64,000 nt of DNA, from positions 44,840,914-44,904,913 of the forward strand of contig NC_016132.3 in NCBI RefSeq assembly GCF_000005505.3, read 5' to 3'. The notes under the pieces are model-generated. The model was given only the letters and a program-made list of their open reading frames with translations, was not told the DNA's origin and made no database searches. The stretch's first letter is position 1; each line of letters begins with the position of its first letter. Source of the stretch: Brachypodium distachyon. Lineage: Eukaryota; Streptophyta; Magnoliopsida; Poales; Poaceae. Of the stretch, positions 10,829-22,772 are shown piece after piece. A program made the position numbers and the translations under genes.

Positions 10829-12868
10829 GCCGCGCTAGATGATCGTCGGCGCTGAAGGTGATCGGGACGTGTGACCACTTCAGCGGCTGCTGCGGCTCCG
10901 CATCCGGCAACAGCGCCCACACGTCCCAAGTGAGGCGTTTCACTGCGGCGTGGGATGAGAGAGCGTAAGCTCCCCCATGGATGTAGGCGTCGCCACGGGG
11001 CTCCTGGAAGCCTGGATCGTCGCCCCTGGTGCAATCGCACTCGCGCTGCTCCTCTGCGCGAGCCCTATCTCAACCCTGGGGAGGGCACTCCCTGCCGGCG
11101 CGGGCCTAGCCGCGTCCCCCCTGGGCTTCCTCCCTGCCGGCACCACCGCCGGCAGGCTTCGGCCCCGCTCTGGGGTCGTTCGGGCAATCTCGGGAGAGAT
11201 GCCCGATGTCGCCGCAGTTGAAGCAGGCACCGGCTGCTCAGCGCTCCTCGTGGCACTGCTCGCGCGGCTGCTTGATGCCCTGCAGGATGCGGCAATCCTG
11301 CGCATCGTGGGTGGCATTGGCATGGATGGGACAGTAGGACGCGTCGCCCTGCTTGCCGCCAGACCCGCCACCGGACGAGGCCTTCTTTGAGGGCCTCGCG
11401 GTAGCCCTCGACTCCGCAGCGAGGGCTTGCTTCCCGCTGCGCTTGCGGTAACTCTTCTTTTGCGAGCCCTCACCTGGGCTCACGGCAGCCTTGGCCGCAA
11501 GCTCGGGCGCCAAACGCCCTTCCTCGGCCATGGCACACTTGTGCTCCAGGGCGTACAGAACCTGCGTCGTCCGGATCTGATGCGTGCTCAGCTTCTCGCG
11601 CATCTTGGGGTCGTGGACGTTGATGGCGAAGGTGTTGATGATGGCAGCGGCCTCCGCCTCCGGGATGGAGTAGGAGAGGTTGGAGAAGCGGTTGACGAAG
11701 CTCCGCAATGTCTCTCCCAGCTTCTGCACCACGGTGTGCAGCTCCGCCATGGTTCCCGGGCGCTTGTAGCCGACCTGGAACGCGCTCACAAACTTCTCGC
11801 GTAGGTCCGCCCAAGTGGTGACGGACCCAGCGGGCAGGTTGAGTAGCCAGGTTCTCGCTGATCCCTTAAGGACCATCGGGAACCAGTTGGCTCTGACCTT
11901 GTCGTCGGCGCCGATGGCATGAATCCCCAACGTGTAGGTCAAGAGGAAATCCTTGGGATTCACGGTCCCATCGTACGTACCGAGCGCTAGTGGTCGGAAC
12001 TGGCGGGGCCATGTCACCCGCCGCAGCTCGCGCGTGAACGCGGTGCAGCCGTCCTCGGGGCCCATAGGAGCATCCTCCTGCTCCTGCGGGCCCTCACGCT
12101 CCACGGCGCGCCGGCGCCGACGCTCCAGGCGCGGGCGCAGGTCCTCCTGCTGGCAGGCATTCAAGATGCCGTGCACGTCACCTCGTGTGATGGTGGGTGA
12201 CGAGTCCGAGGACCCCTCCGGGTCCCTGCCCCCCGGCCCTCCCAGTGGGGGAGGGTTTTCTCCTTGTCGCGAGGCGTGGGGCGTGTCTCCACGCCCCGGG
12301 TTCTGCCCGCGGCCTAAGCCTGCCGGGGCGCCCTCGCCTTGTGGCTGTTGGGCAGCGAGCGCGAGGAGTGCATCCAGCTCCGCGCTCCATGCCTCGTGCG
12401 CCGGCATGCCCTGCTGCGGCTCGTACCGCACCATGACCCGCACGTCGATGATGGCTTTTGCCGGGGTTTCGGCTGGGGGCAACCAATTCTCCGACCGGCT
12501 ACCTTCCGTCCTATCCCTTGGCGCACCCGGATCGGTGGGGTGCGACCCCGTCGGCGTTGCTCGCAACGCGGTGTGCTCGTGGCACAGCTGACGCTGCGCG
12601 TCTTTGGCCCGCGATTCAACTCGCTGGCCGGCGCGGACGGCACCGTGGCCGCTCGCTCGACTGGCCCATCACTGGGAGCCACCGGCCCCCTCAGCCGGTT
12701 GTCTACCGTCGGCCGAGGAGGCGGGGGTGGCAGCTGCGATTGCTGTGCTCGTGAGGGTTTAGGATTTTCCTGAGCTCGCGACGCGGGCTCCGTGTCGTGT
12801 GACCGCATGTGTGCCGCTGGGGCTTCACGCGGGTCGATCCGGGGGTCACCAGCCCGCTTAGGAGGCAT
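10829..12868 (-). pseudogene. gag region of Tat/Retand element A
   Basis: Gag is the structural protein of the virus-like particle. The likely start is the ATG at 12866-12868 (MPPKRAGDPR). The frame shifts near 12560 and then runs open for 442 codons to 11238. The central capsid-like domain includes FRPLALGTYDGTVNPKDFL, NWFPMVLKGSARTWL, WADLREKFVSAF and RSFVNRFSNLSY. The distal part has a YCPIH..HDAQDC cluster, a stop at 11238-11240, and then in another frame a CX2CX4HX4C zinc knuckle (CFNCGDIGHLSRDC, about 11200-11240). The beginning of protease follows at about 10829-10890. The breaks make it a pseudogene. Confidence 0.85.
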
Positions 12869-12975
12869 GGTGGTTGCCCCTGTCGTCAAGATGACGAGGC
12901 CGATGTTGGCGTAGACGTCGCCGCCGGCGGTCACCGGCGAGCTCTTCTCGCGCGCCCCATACCTGGTGGGCCAGA

Positions 12976-13404
12976 CGTCGTAGCACGGGGCTTTGACACA
13001 GGGGATGAGCGGGCACCCCCTTTTTGGTTCGGCAGTGGGCTATGGGGATCGCTCCGGTGATCGCCGGCGGGGCCAATGCAAAGCGCGTCAACACACGCTG
13101 AACACGAACGTGCGTTTTACCTAGGTTCGGGCCACCCGGAGGTGCGAAACCCTACGTCCTGCTTGTCTGAGCTAGTATTGACAGAAAGGCAAGTGCTTAC
13201 AGGTTGCCGGGGGGAGCCCCCGGGTGCTCTCTTTTTGGCTAAGTGAACTTTGCTACTTTGGGCTACTGCTAGTGTAACACTATGAGTTGGTCAGTGAACC
13301 AACGAACGAACCAACGAACCCCTTTGACCGTTGGCGTGGGTCCTCTTTTTATAGCCAAGAGGATACCACAGGGTGCCACGGTGCATGGTTTACAAGTGGC
13401 GAGC
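12976..13404 (-). repeat. 3' part of the 5' LTR of element A (truncated)
   Basis: On the minus strand it ends ctacgacg at 12976, one base off the usual terminal CA. It contains a TATA box (tataaaaagagga, near 13350) and the gggtggcccgaacc block near 13130 shared with the LTRs at 10818 and 45261. It is cut at 13404 by the chromovirus beginning at 13405. The remaining U3 was not found in the window. Confidence 0.75.
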
Positions 13405-16400
13405 TGAAGCGATCCCCTTCACAAGGGTTCGATCTCTGTGCTTACTTGTGCTAGTCCCTGGATCGACTCACTAGCACACACAGTTCAAGATGTAATACCA
13501 AGATACAAAGGTCAAAAGTACTTTATTACATCGTATCATCCAGAACTTAAATTATACTTACAAACTTGCATGACCTCTTGGGCCAGCATAAACAAATAAT
13601 GTTCAAAACCATGACAACAATGTATCATGAAGCTGCAGCGGAAAAGTAGAGTAAAAGGGCCTCATCTACTCCCAGAGGAGAGAGCATGTTGGAATGTAAG
13701 CACATGACCCATGACAAAACGACGAACCTCACTCATCGTCGGATCCACCTGCATTATTAATTGCAGCCACTACGTGGTCAATACATTTGAATGTATTGGC
13801 AAGCTCACCAGAGTTATAAACGACCTACCAGGTACATGCATAGTTTGGCTAAGTGGGGTTTGGCTATTTTGCACAAAAGCATCTTTATTCAAATCCTATC
13901 ATTTTTAGACAAATAGTTTTGAATTCTATTGGACACGGGGTAGAAACACCCATGCTCCTATTAACCTAGGCACATTGAGTAGAAACATCAATGCTCCTAC
14001 CCAGTTCAAACCATTCATTTTATTAGGAAATTGGAATGAGTGAGACTTTCCTTACAGCTCCGATGTCTAGTTGCTCATAATTGTCCGTAACCGGGGACAC
14101 GGCTAAGTACTTAGTTTGACACTCTCGAGAGGTGGTACACTTTACCCACAAGAAATCGACGTGTTAATCCCTTGCTGTCCTCCAGGTGGAGTAGCAACGG
14201 CATCGATTACAGGAATTTTCAGAACATATTCCCCCAGACCACCTGAGGGACGCGCCCCCACCTACACTGCTACATACCGATGTCACCTCGGATCCGGGTT
14301 CATATTTCTTACATCCATCCTGGCAGAGCCCATAATACCATGTGGTTGTACTGGAAGCTACTAAACAGGAAACTAGTCCAGTCTCTGGTTATCCCGGGTG
14401 GCATCCCACATTGTGACGCAGGCGCTCCCCGAATCGCACGGGGAGACGACCATGGACGCTCCCGAATCACACGGAGAGACGACTCAGCGGGCCCCATAGA
14501 AATGGACCTAACGTCACGACATCCGAAAACTCAAAGCAGCCCACCCAGGATGGTTCATTGAATTACTTGTTTTGCCATACGCTAGGAAATTCATATTGTA
14601 ATTCAATAGTATCACATTGTATTAATACCACCCTCGTATATTATCATAGCATAGCATTTTACTACTACGATGGCAATTGGTGGTAAGGTCATGACAAAGG
14701 TATCCTATACTAGTAGGATAGATCATAGCTAGCATAGATACAATAATAATCCTGACAATGCAACTAATAAAATCTAGTGCATAATAAAATAATAGGTGAA
14801 TGATCAAAGTGAACTTGCCTTGATAGTAGTTGGAGTTCAAACACTCGTCACAATCGCAAGGTTCGCTCTCCGAGACTACTATACAATCAACAAACATATA
14901 CACACACATAAACACATAATACAAACATGACAAAAGAATATGTATGCCATGGTGCGATGCAAAACATATGACATGGGTGGGTTGGTTTTATTTGGGTGAT
15001 CTACTGGTCCAAAGCATTGATAATTAGGCACATGCAATTAGGGTTTTTAAATGAATTGCAAAGCCTAGGGTTTAAACCCTAAAATGAGGTTTTATTAGCA
15101 TTAACCAAATAGATTAATTCAAAACATTTATTTCTCTGTCCCATTGGACAGAGGACATTAAAACAAAATTTTGGGCACTGGTTTCATTCAAAAAGGACTT
15201 CTAAATAATTAGTTATGATTTAAATGGTATGAACCCTAATCTGTAATTTGAATGTGATTCAAATATTCAAATTTAAATTTGGACAGTGCCAAAAGATTCT
15301 ACACTTTCTAAGGATTCCAAAAAGGTGTGGATCATTAAATTTGGCCAAACAGATTTAAAGTTATGATCATTTGAAGTTACAGGGGCCTATCTGCAAAAGT
15401 GCCTTTTATTAATTCCGGGGGATTAAAATTACATTTTTATTTTATAAAAACGGGGTGACACGTGGCAGCTTCTGATAGGCGCGTACCGGTTCACTTAAGG
15501 GAATGAACCCGATCTAATCCGGGCCGTTGATCAAAGATCGGACGGACGAGGGGAGTTCTAGGGTTTACCGGGCGGCGCGGGCGGCCGGAGTCGGAGGAGA
15601 CGGCGGCGCGGGCACGGGCGCGGCGGCGCGGGGGCGCTCCGGCGACGTGGGCGTGACGGGGAAGACACGGGGAGGCGCGGCGCGGCACGGCGGAGACGGG
15701 GGTGCGGTCGGCAGCGCTCGGGGACGGCGCGGTCGACGCCTAGGACGAAGACGGCCGGCGGCGCGGGCGCGGCTCCGGCGAAGGATTCCGGCGGCCTGGC
15801 GGCGTGCGTGCGAGGGAAAACCGGGGGGAAAAGAAGAGGGGGTCGCGGGGGTTATATAGACGAGCTCGGGCGTGAAAAAGGAAGGCCGGAGGAGCGGATT
15901 GCGGCGGCGGGCGCGCGGGGACGGCGGCCGGAAATCGCGGCGGCGGCGCGGGCGTTTCCTTCCGGGGAAGAAGACCCTGACGCGTGGGTCCCACGCGTCA
16001 GCGGCAGCGGGCGCGCGCGCACGTGGCTGGGCCGGTCGGGTCGGCTCGGGCGCGGTCGGACCAGGCCGGTTCGGCCCAAAACGGCCGGTTCGGTCCGGTT
16101 TTCTATTTTTTTTTTTTTTTTCTTTTTGCCTTTTCTTTTTCTGCTTTTCTCATTTCTTTGATATCTTTTGAGTTTGAACTCCAAATTGGTCCAAATAAAT
16201 CCCAGAAAATTTCTAAAATCATATTCTACCATGATACAACTTTTGGAAGTAGTTTCACCTCAAAATAAAATATGTAAATATAGATTTGCCCTATAAATGC
16301 CTTTAGGGCCATATATCTGTTTAAATAAAATACTTTTTCAACTCCAAATAATTATCCAAAAATTATGGGATAGCTTATATATGCACTAAACCCTTTTTAT

Positions 16401-16561
16401 ACATCAACCCTATTGGTTTGAAAATCCAAAGGTTACAGGGATGTAAACAAGATCTCTTAAAGCCTTTTTGTGATTCAAAATTTGAATTCAAATACGCAAT
16501 TGTGGCATGCTGCTCATGGATGCAATGCACATGTAAAAGTTTGAAATTTTGGGATGTTACA
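13405..16561 (-). repeat. 3' LTR of the complete chromovirus
   Basis: 3157 bp from tgaagcgatc to ggatgttaca. On the minus strand it starts TGTAACATCCC and ends GATCGCTTCA. A TATA-like box (tatataa, minus) is at 15852-15858. Against the 5' LTR, the first ~1.5 kb from 13405 shows about one substitution. The central block (about 15440-15955) and the block 16180-16330 are clearly diverged, and the last ~230 bp is again nearly identical. Confidence 0.93.
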
Positions 16562-16578
16562 GACCTAACCCCCTTAAG
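16562..16578 (-). other. Polypurine tract of the complete chromovirus
   Basis: On the minus strand, CTTAAGGGGGTTAGGTC lies immediately before the 3' LTR start TGTAACATCC. The tract overlaps the last codons of pol. The same tract stands before the LTR starts at 4237 (minus) and 34628 (plus). Confidence 0.8.
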
Positions 16579-19500
16579 ATGAATCTCGTCCTCGAGATTC
16601 GGTGTGGCTAGCAAAGAGGTGTGGGTGGTCTTCTCGAAGATCAACTTCGCGTTCCCAAGTGGCTTCTTCTTCTGTGTGATGGTCCCATTGGACTTTGCAA
16701 AACTTGATGGTCTTGGATCGGGTCTGTCTCTCAGCTGTGTCCAAGATCCTGATCGGTTTCTCCTCATAGGTGAGGTCACCCTGTAACTGGACTTCCTCAA
16801 GTGGAATCGTATCCCTCAGGGGTGTGTCGGCCATCTCGGGGTGACACTTCTTCAGTTGCGATACGTGGAAGACATTGTGGACGTTTGACAGTGCTTCCGG
16901 CAAATCCAACTTGTAGGCTACCTCTCCTTGTCGCGTCAATATCTTGAAAGGTCCGACGAATCGGGGTGCTAGTTTCCCTTTTATACCAAACCTCTTTACT
17001 CCGCGTATCGGTGAAACTCTGAGATACGCTCTGTCTTCAGCCTCGTAGATGACTTCCCTACGTTTAGAATCTGCGTAGCTTTTCTGCCTTGACTGGGCTA
17101 CTTTCAGCCGGTCTCGGATGAGTCTAACTTTTTCCTCGGCATCCTTGATCATATCCGGGCCGAATAGGCTACGGTCTCCTACACCATCCCATAACAATGG
17201 TGTTCTGCATTTCCTTCCATACAAAGCTTCAAACGGTGACATTCCAATGCTGGCTTGGAAACTGTTGTTGTATGAGAATTCTGCATACGGCAAATTGTCA
17301 TCCCAACTAGACCCATAATCCAGAACGCAGGCTCTCAACATGTCCTCAAGAATCTGATTTACTCTCTCGGTCTGTCCATCCGTCTGCGGATGAAAGGCTG
17401 TACTGAATTCTAGTCTTGTTCCTAGAGACTCATGTAGTTGTCCCCAAAATCTTGAGGTAAACTGGGTACCTCTGTCTGAAACTATTTCCTTGGGTACTCC
17501 GTGTAAACACACTATTCTGGACATGTAGCGTTTCGCTAACTGTGCACTGGTGTATGTAGTCTTCACTGGTATGAAGTGGGCAACCTTGGTCAAACGGTCA
17601 ACCACTACCCAAATGGAATCATATCCTGATCTAGTCCTTGGTAGCCCGGTGATAAAGTCCATGCCGACTTTATCCCATTTCCAGTCCGGTATAGGCAATG
17701 GTCTCAGTAACCCTGCTGGCTTCTGGTGTTCTGCCTTAACTCTGCTGCACACATCGCACAAGGCAATGAACTCTGCGATGTCATGCTTCAATCCGGACCA
17801 CCAAAATGTTTCCTTGAGGTCCATGTACATCTTTGTGTTTCCAGGGTGGATTGAATATGGTGAATCGTGGGCTTCTTGCAAAATCAACTTTCTGATTTTC
17901 GGATCTTGCGGTACGCAAATGCGTTTTCCGAACCATATGGTTCCCTGATCGTCTTCTCGAAAATCTTTGGCCTTTCCACTAATCATATTCCCTCTTATTT
18001 CCTTTATTTCCGAATCATCTTTTTGTGCTTCTCTAATCTTATCTAGCAGTGTGGGTTGCACTTCCAAAGTGGCTAAGTAACCTTCCGGTACTATTTCTAG
18101 TCTGAGGTCTTTGAACTGTTCGCACAACTCTGGTGGTAACTCTCCAGCTGTTAGTCCATTTACATAGCCCTTGCGGCTCAATGCGTCGGCTACGACGTTA
18201 GCCTTGCCTGGATGGTATTGTAAATTCAGGTCGTAATCTTTTATCAGTTCTAACCATCTTCTCTGCCTCAGGTTCAGCTCCTTCTGGGTGAAAATGTACT
18301 TCAGACTCTTATGGTCAGTAAACAGCTCACAGTGCTTTCCCATCAGATAGTGCCTCCAGGTCTTCAAGGCGTGCACTACTGATGCTAACTCCAAGTCATG
18401 AGTGGGATAGTTGCCTTCGTGGCTCTTTAGTTGCCGCGAAGCGTATGCTACAACTCTTCCTCCTTGCATTAACACTCCTCCCAATCCTTGACGTGAGGCG
18501 TCACAGTATACTTGAAAATCCTCCTGTAGGTCAGGCAAAACAAGGATGGGTGCGGACACTAGCCTTTTCTTCAATTCTTGGAAACTCTCTTCACAAAACT
18601 CATTCCAGGCAAACTTCTTCTCTTTCTTTAACAGCTCTGTCATGGGTTTCGCCATTTTGGAGAAATTCTCAATGAATCTCCGATAGTAACCAGCAAGTCC
18701 AAGGAAACTACGGACTTCTCCGACGTTCTTCGGTGCCTCCCATTCTGTAACTGCTGCAACCTTAGCTGGGTCAACGGCTACTCCGGCTCCTGACACTATG
18801 TGTCCAAGAAAGCTGACTTCTGATAACCAAAATTCACACTTGCTGAATTTGGCGTACAGCTGGCGCATTCTCAACTTCTCCAAAATCATGCGCAGATGCT
18901 GCTCATGTTCCTTTTTGCTCTTGGAATAGATCAGAATGTCATCGATGAATACTACGACGAACTTGTCCAAGAATTCCATGAACACCTTGTTCATCATGTT
19001 CATGAAGTATGCAGGTGCATTGGTCAAACCAAAAGGCATCACGGTGTACTCGTACAGTCCATACCTAGTGGTGAACGCTGTCTTGGGTATATCCATTTCC
19101 CGGATTTTCAGCTGAAAATACCCTGATCGCAGATCGATCTTTGAGAACACTTGAGCTCCCTTCAACTGGTCGAATAAATCATTGATTATGGGTAAAGGAT
19201 ACTTATTCTTTATCGTCACCTCGTTGAGTGAACGATAGTCAATGCACATCCGTTGGCTCTTGTCCTTCTTTTCTACAAACAGGACAGGTGCTCCCCAGGG
19301 TGATGAACTGGGGCGGATGAACCCTTTCGCTAACTGTTCAGCTAGCTGCTTCTTCAATTCTTTCAACTCGTCCACAGCCATCTTATATGGTCTCTTGGCT
19401 ATGGGTCCACTTCCTGGCATTAACTCAATAAGGAACTCCACATCACGGTCCGGTGGCATGCCTGGTAATTCCTCTGGAAACACGTCTGGGTATTCCTTCA

Positions 19501-21127
19501 CTATTGGTACTTCGTCCATACTAACCCCCTTAAGAGCATTAACCTTGGGTCTCTTAAGCTCGTGGGTTGACTTGTACCGGATGCGTCTCTTGTCTGGGGT
19601 AGTGAGGGTGACAGTTCTCTGGGCACAGTCTACTAATCCTTCATATAAGGTCAACCAGTCCATTCCCAAGATTAGGTCCAGTCCTCGGGAATCTATAACT
19701 ATGAGATCAGAGGGAAAAATATGTCTCCCAATACTTAGGGGTAGCTGGCGACAGTGTCGGGTTGCTAGTATTGTTCCACCCGGTGAGTTCACTTTCATGG
19801 GTCTAGCCATGGTCTTAGAGGGTAATTTGCCTCTTTCTACCAATACTCTTGAAATGAATGAATGCGATGCTCCAGTGTCAAATAGAACAAGTACTTCATA
19901 AGCATTAATGTGGAAGGTGCCAAGTATGATACCTGGTTCCTCGGTGATCTCTTCCACATCCACGTGATTCACGTGGCCCTTCTGGAATGGATTGGGCTTG
20001 TTCCCAGTGCCATCCTGGTTGTCCGGGCAGTTGGTGGCATAGTGTCCCATCTTGTGACACTTGTAGCACTCCACCTTGCTCATGTCCTTATTGGCATTGT
20101 GGTTCTGACCATTGTTGTTCTGGCCATTGCCGTTGTTCCTGCCGTTCCCGTTGCCATTGATGGGCCTTGGGTGAGCGAACTGGTGCTGTTGCTGATGCTG
20201 GTGCTGCTGATGGTGTCGGTTCACATTGCCACCCTGATGGTGGTGTCTTTGGCTTCCCTGGCGGTGGTGGTGGCTATTACCTCCACTGCGGTGGTTGCCC
20301 TGGTTCCCGTTCCTGCTCAAGGAGGAACTGCCACTTCCGTCATAGGAGGTGCGCTGCTTCTGGTGCGGTCCAGTGTGAGAGCCCCCCTGGTGAAGTCTTT
20401 TCTTGCGGCTCTCCATTTGTGCGAGCTTGCTTTCCAAAATAATGGCCTTGTCGATCAAGGACTGGTAGGTCGGGGTGTAAGCAATAGCAAGTTGAACTGA
20501 CAGCTCGTCGTTCAGACCATCCAAGAACTTCTCTCTGCGCTTGGCGTCGGTGTTCACATCGTCCGGTGCATAGCGGGACAGCTGGTTGAATACTTCTATG
20601 TACTCTGACACAGAGCGGCTTCCTTGTCGTAGCCTGTGAAATTCCTTCTTCTTCAGGCTGAGCACTCCCGCAGAGATGTGGGCAGTGCGGAAGGCTTCCT
20701 GGAACATGTCCCAGGTGACATCCTCGATGGGGGTGGTGATCTGAAAATTTTCCCACCATGACGCTGCGGGTCCTTCTAGCAAATGAGCTGCGAATCGCAC
20801 TTTCTCTTCGTCAGTGCAGTTGATGGTGACCAAGTTCTTGTTGACTGACCGGAGCCAATCGTCAGCCATAATAGGCTCAGTGGAGCTGGAAAAAGTGGGC
20901 GGGCGCAAACGTAGGAATCTGGTCAGCATATCCACTTGGGGTGGTTGGTGTTGCTGGTTGTTGTGGTTCTGCTGGTGGTTGGCATTGTTGTTGGCCAATT
21001 GCTGGGTGATCATCTGGAAGAATTGGGTCTGAGCGGCCAATAACTGTTGCATGGTGGCAGCGTTTCCGTCAGCTTCGGCATTGTTAGCCTCAGCGTTGTT
21101 GGCGGGGTGCCGGCGTCTCGGAGGCAT
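16574..21127 (-). CDS. gag-pol polyprotein, chromovirus type, 1517 aa, uninterrupted
   Basis: One open frame encodes all retrotransposition functions. Domains: Gln/Asn-rich start; capsid-like gag about 75-300; zinc knuckle [14 protein letters not shown] from Cys354; protease with DTGASHSF (Asp417); reverse transcriptase with FIDDILIYS (Asp729, Asp730); RNase H with [11 protein letters not shown] (Asp876); HHCC integrase with catalytic Asp1157, Asp1218 and Glu1254 (35 residues between the last two); chromodomain about 1450-1505. No stop or frameshift is seen and all catalytic residues are present. Start: the ATG giving [11 protein letters not shown] is the first in frame after a stop. Gag and pol share one frame, as usual for this lineage. 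The N-terminal Asn/Gln/His repeats near 290-345 are low complexity. Confidence 0.95.
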   Translation of the reverse strand: MPPRRRHPANNAEANNAEADGNAATMQQLLAAQTQFFQMITQQLANNNANHQQNHNNQQHQPPQVDMLTRFLRLRPPTFSSSTEPIMADDWLRSVNKNLVTINCTDEEKVRFAAHLLEGPAASWWENFQITTPIEDVTWDMFQEAFRTAHISAGVLSLKKKEFHRLRQGSRSVSEYIEVFNQLSRYAPDDVNTDAKRREKFLDGLNDELSVQLAIAYTPTYQSLIDKAIILESKLAQMESRKKRLHQGGSHTGPHQKQRTSYDGSGSSSLSRNGNQGNHRSGGNSHHHRQGSQRHHHQGGNVNRHHQQHQHQQQHQFAHPRPINGNGNGRNNGNGQNNNGQNHNANKDMSKVECYKCHKMGHYATNCPDNQDGTGNKPNPFQKGHVNHVDVEEITEEPGIILGTFHINAYEVLVLFDTGASHSFISRVLVERGKLPSKTMARPMKVNSPGGTILATRHCRQLPLSIGRHIFPSDLIVIDSRGLDLILGMDWLTLYEGLVDCAQRTVTLTTPDKRRIRYKSTHELKRPKVNALKGVSMDEVPIVKEYPDVFPEELPGMPPDRDVEFLIELMPGSGPIAKRPYKMAVDELKELKKQLAEQLAKGFIRPSSSPWGAPVLFVEKKDKSQRMCIDYRSLNEVTIKNKYPLPIINDLFDQLKGAQVFSKIDLRSGYFQLKIREMDIPKTAFTTRYGLYEYTVMPFGLTNAPAYFMNMMNKVFMEFLDKFVVVFIDDILIYSKSKKEHEQHLRMILEKLRMRQLYAKFSKCEFWLSEVSFLGHIVSGAGVAVDPAKVAAVTEWEAPKNVGEVRSFLGLAGYYRRFIENFSKMAKPMTELLKKEKKFAWNEFCEESFQELKKRLVSAPILVLPDLQEDFQVYCDASRQGLGGVLMQGGRVVAYASRQLKSHEGNYPTHDLELASVVHALKTWRHYLMGKHCELFTDHKSLKYIFTQKELNLRQRRWLELIKDYDLNLQYHPGKANVVADALSRKGYVNGLTAGELPPELCEQFKDLRLEIVPEGYLATLEVQPTLLDKIREAQKDDSEIKEIRGNMISGKAKDFREDDQGTIWFGKRICVPQDPKIRKLILQEAHDSPYSIHPGNTKMYMDLKETFWWSGLKHDIAEFIALCDVCSRVKAEHQKPAGLLRPLPIPDWKWDKVGMDFITGLPRTRSGYDSIWVVVDRLTKVAHFIPVKTTYTSAQLAKRYMSRIVCLHGVPKEIVSDRGTQFTSRFWGQLHESLGTRLEFSTAFHPQTDGQTERVNQILEDMLRACVLDYGSSWDDNLPYAEFSYNNSFQASIGMSPFEALYGRKCRTPLLWDGVGDRSLFGPDMIKDAEEKVRLIRDRLKVAQSRQKSYADSKRREVIYEAEDRAYLRVSPIRGVKRFGIKGKLAPRFVGPFKILTRQGEVAYKLDLPEALSNVHNVFHVSQLKKCHPEMADTPLRDTIPLEEVQLQGDLTYEEKPIRILDTAERQTRSKTIKFCKVQWDHHTEEEATWEREVDLREDHPHLFASHTESRGRDSS

Positions 21128-21421
21128 CTGCTTAGGGTAGCATAAATGAGGAAAACAGATAGAATAGAGCTAAGGATAACTAAACCCTCAAAACCAGGTA
21201 GTAACTCAAGCATATAACAATCATACACTCATCAACATAAAAGGTTTTGAAAAATCATAACAAAACACACTTGTTTATGGTGGGGCATTGCCCATAAAGA
21301 AAAGAGTACGAGGAGAAAGCAATCGACCTACATTGCCATACACATAGATTGTATGGTCAATGACTAACTCGCACTACCTATAGCTAGAAGAAAAGATAAA
21401 TTCTGGTAGGCATCAACAGAT

Positions 21422-22291
21422 CTAAGGGAGTGTGGCTGTCGGTGTGGTCCCGTTCGCCTTCATCTTGGAGCGGGTGTTTGTAGCAGGGGTGTCCATCTCG
21501 TGGACCTCCTGGGGCTCCTCCTCCTCAGTCGGCTCCTCCTGAGCCTCCATCTCCTGGTCCTGTGGTGGAGGTGGGACCTGGTCTGGCGCCGGTGCGGCAG
21601 CTGGTGCTGCTGCGGCTGCTGCTGCGATGAACGCCTGGAACTGCTCGCAGTAGTAGCGAGCCTGGTCCCTCTCGTACTGCAGCTGCTCGATGGCGTCTCC
21701 CATATTGAGGACAGTGTTCTCCAACACGGCCTTGTCCTCCAGCCACTGGGTCTTCTCTCCCATTAGGTTACCAACCTGCTCCTCGGCGAGGTCGGCCCTG
21801 GTCATCTCGTGCTCGAGACAAGACTCCAAGTCCACGGTGTTTATCTCCATGTTCTCGAAGTGGGTCGTCACTGGGGTCGCATCCTCGTCGTTGGTCGTAG
21901 CCACCGCCGAGCATGCATGGTTCCGCCTTCCAAAGAGGAGGAAGGAGGAATCCTCGGGGAACTCGTGCCGATAGTCCCGGCACACCTGTGCGAAGGCGCA
22001 CTGCATGGCGAACTGAAGGCCCTGCTCGAAGGTGGGGTAGCGGCTGATGAAGGTGATATCCGGTGTAGCTGGCGCGATCTCACGCCCCCGGATCTTCGCC
22101 TCGATCTCCCACCGTGGCTGCCATCCCTCGGGTGCGGCGGTCTCAACTCGGCCTCTGAACCTGGGTGGTGGCAGGTCGAGGAAAGCACACAGTGCCGCCA
22201 AAGGGGCACTGAACAGCTGATCGTCGTCCGTGGAAGGGTAGTAGACGCGGGTGAACGGCGGTACATTGCCGAACGGTGTTGGGCTTCCCAT
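21422..22291 (-). CDS. Extra ORF between primer site and gag (ORF0-like), 289 aa
   Basis: Same strand as gag-pol and about 300 bp upstream of it, starting 480 bp inside the 5' LTR edge (MGSPTPFGNVPPF). The N-terminal ~130 residues look globular (LAALCAFLDLPPP, FISRYPTFEQGLQFAM). Residues ~150-215 are Glu/Leu-rich and probably coiled coil. An Ala-rich stretch, a Pro/Gln/Glu-rich acidic tail and a TRSKMKANG end follow. I do not recognise a known enzyme. Rice RIRE3 and RIRE8 are described with an ORF ahead of gag of unknown role, and this may be the same feature. Alternatively it is a gag-related accessory or captured gene piece. The frame is fully open, as is gag-pol. Confidence 0.8.
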   Translation of the reverse strand: MGSPTPFGNVPPFTRVYYPSTDDDQLFSAPLAALCAFLDLPPPRFRGRVETAAPEGWQPRWEIEAKIRGREIAPATPDITFISRYPTFEQGLQFAMQCAFAQVCRDYRHEFPEDSSFLLFGRRNHACSAVATTNDEDATPVTTHFENMEINTVDLESCLEHEMTRADLAEEQVGNLMGEKTQWLEDKAVLENTVLNMGDAIEQLQYERDQARYYCEQFQAFIAAAAAAAPAAAPAPDQVPPPPQDQEMEAQEEPTEEEEPQEVHEMDTPATNTRSKMKANGTTPTATLP

Positions 22292-22758
22292 CTATAGAAA
22301 ATAAAGAAGGAGATAAGGGAGTATCAGTGACATGATCAAATGGTCGAATGTAAGTAAAAATAAAAATAAAAGTGGTAGAGTGGGAATCAAGTGATAACAT
22401 TAGTATCAAGGGTGGAAATGTAAATATAAAATTGGATGCATACTAACATGTGAACAACATGGCAACATGATTATAGTGGTGTATGGTGTAAAAATCGAAT
22501 ATGCATCTGTGGTAAAATATATTAAGCATACATATGTAGTAATAAACATAGTATTCGGTGTATATGTGGAATAAAACAATAAACATGTCATGCATATGTA
22601 AGTTATAAATGCAAAGATTTAGATGAATAGGGATAAGGAATAAAATGTATGTATATAGATATAGAACAGAAAGGGATGAGAACATTTCCTAAGGTTTGGT
22701 CTTTGGTCTTGTCTTATCTTAATCCAAACTAAGGTCACGTTCCTACAGGCAACACTTT

Positions 22759-22770
22759 GCTCTGATACCA
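22759..22770 (-). other. Primer-binding site, initiator-Met tRNA
   Basis: On the minus strand TGGTATCAGAGC follows the 5' LTR end (…CGCTTCA) after two bases. It is complementary to the 3' end of plant initiator methionine tRNA, the usual primer for this group. This fixes 22773-26062 as the 5' LTR. Confidence 0.9.
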
Positions 22771-22772
22771 TC

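Noticed and set aside
13711..13908. 65-codon frame repeated at 23079-23276
   Set aside because: The repetition is explained by the two LTRs; no support for coding.
19910..20500. 196-codon plus-strand frame, hydrophobic
   Set aside because: It is the antisense of the Asn/Gln/His-rich gag segment of the intact polyprotein; low-complexity coding sequence gives long hydrophobic frames on the other strand.
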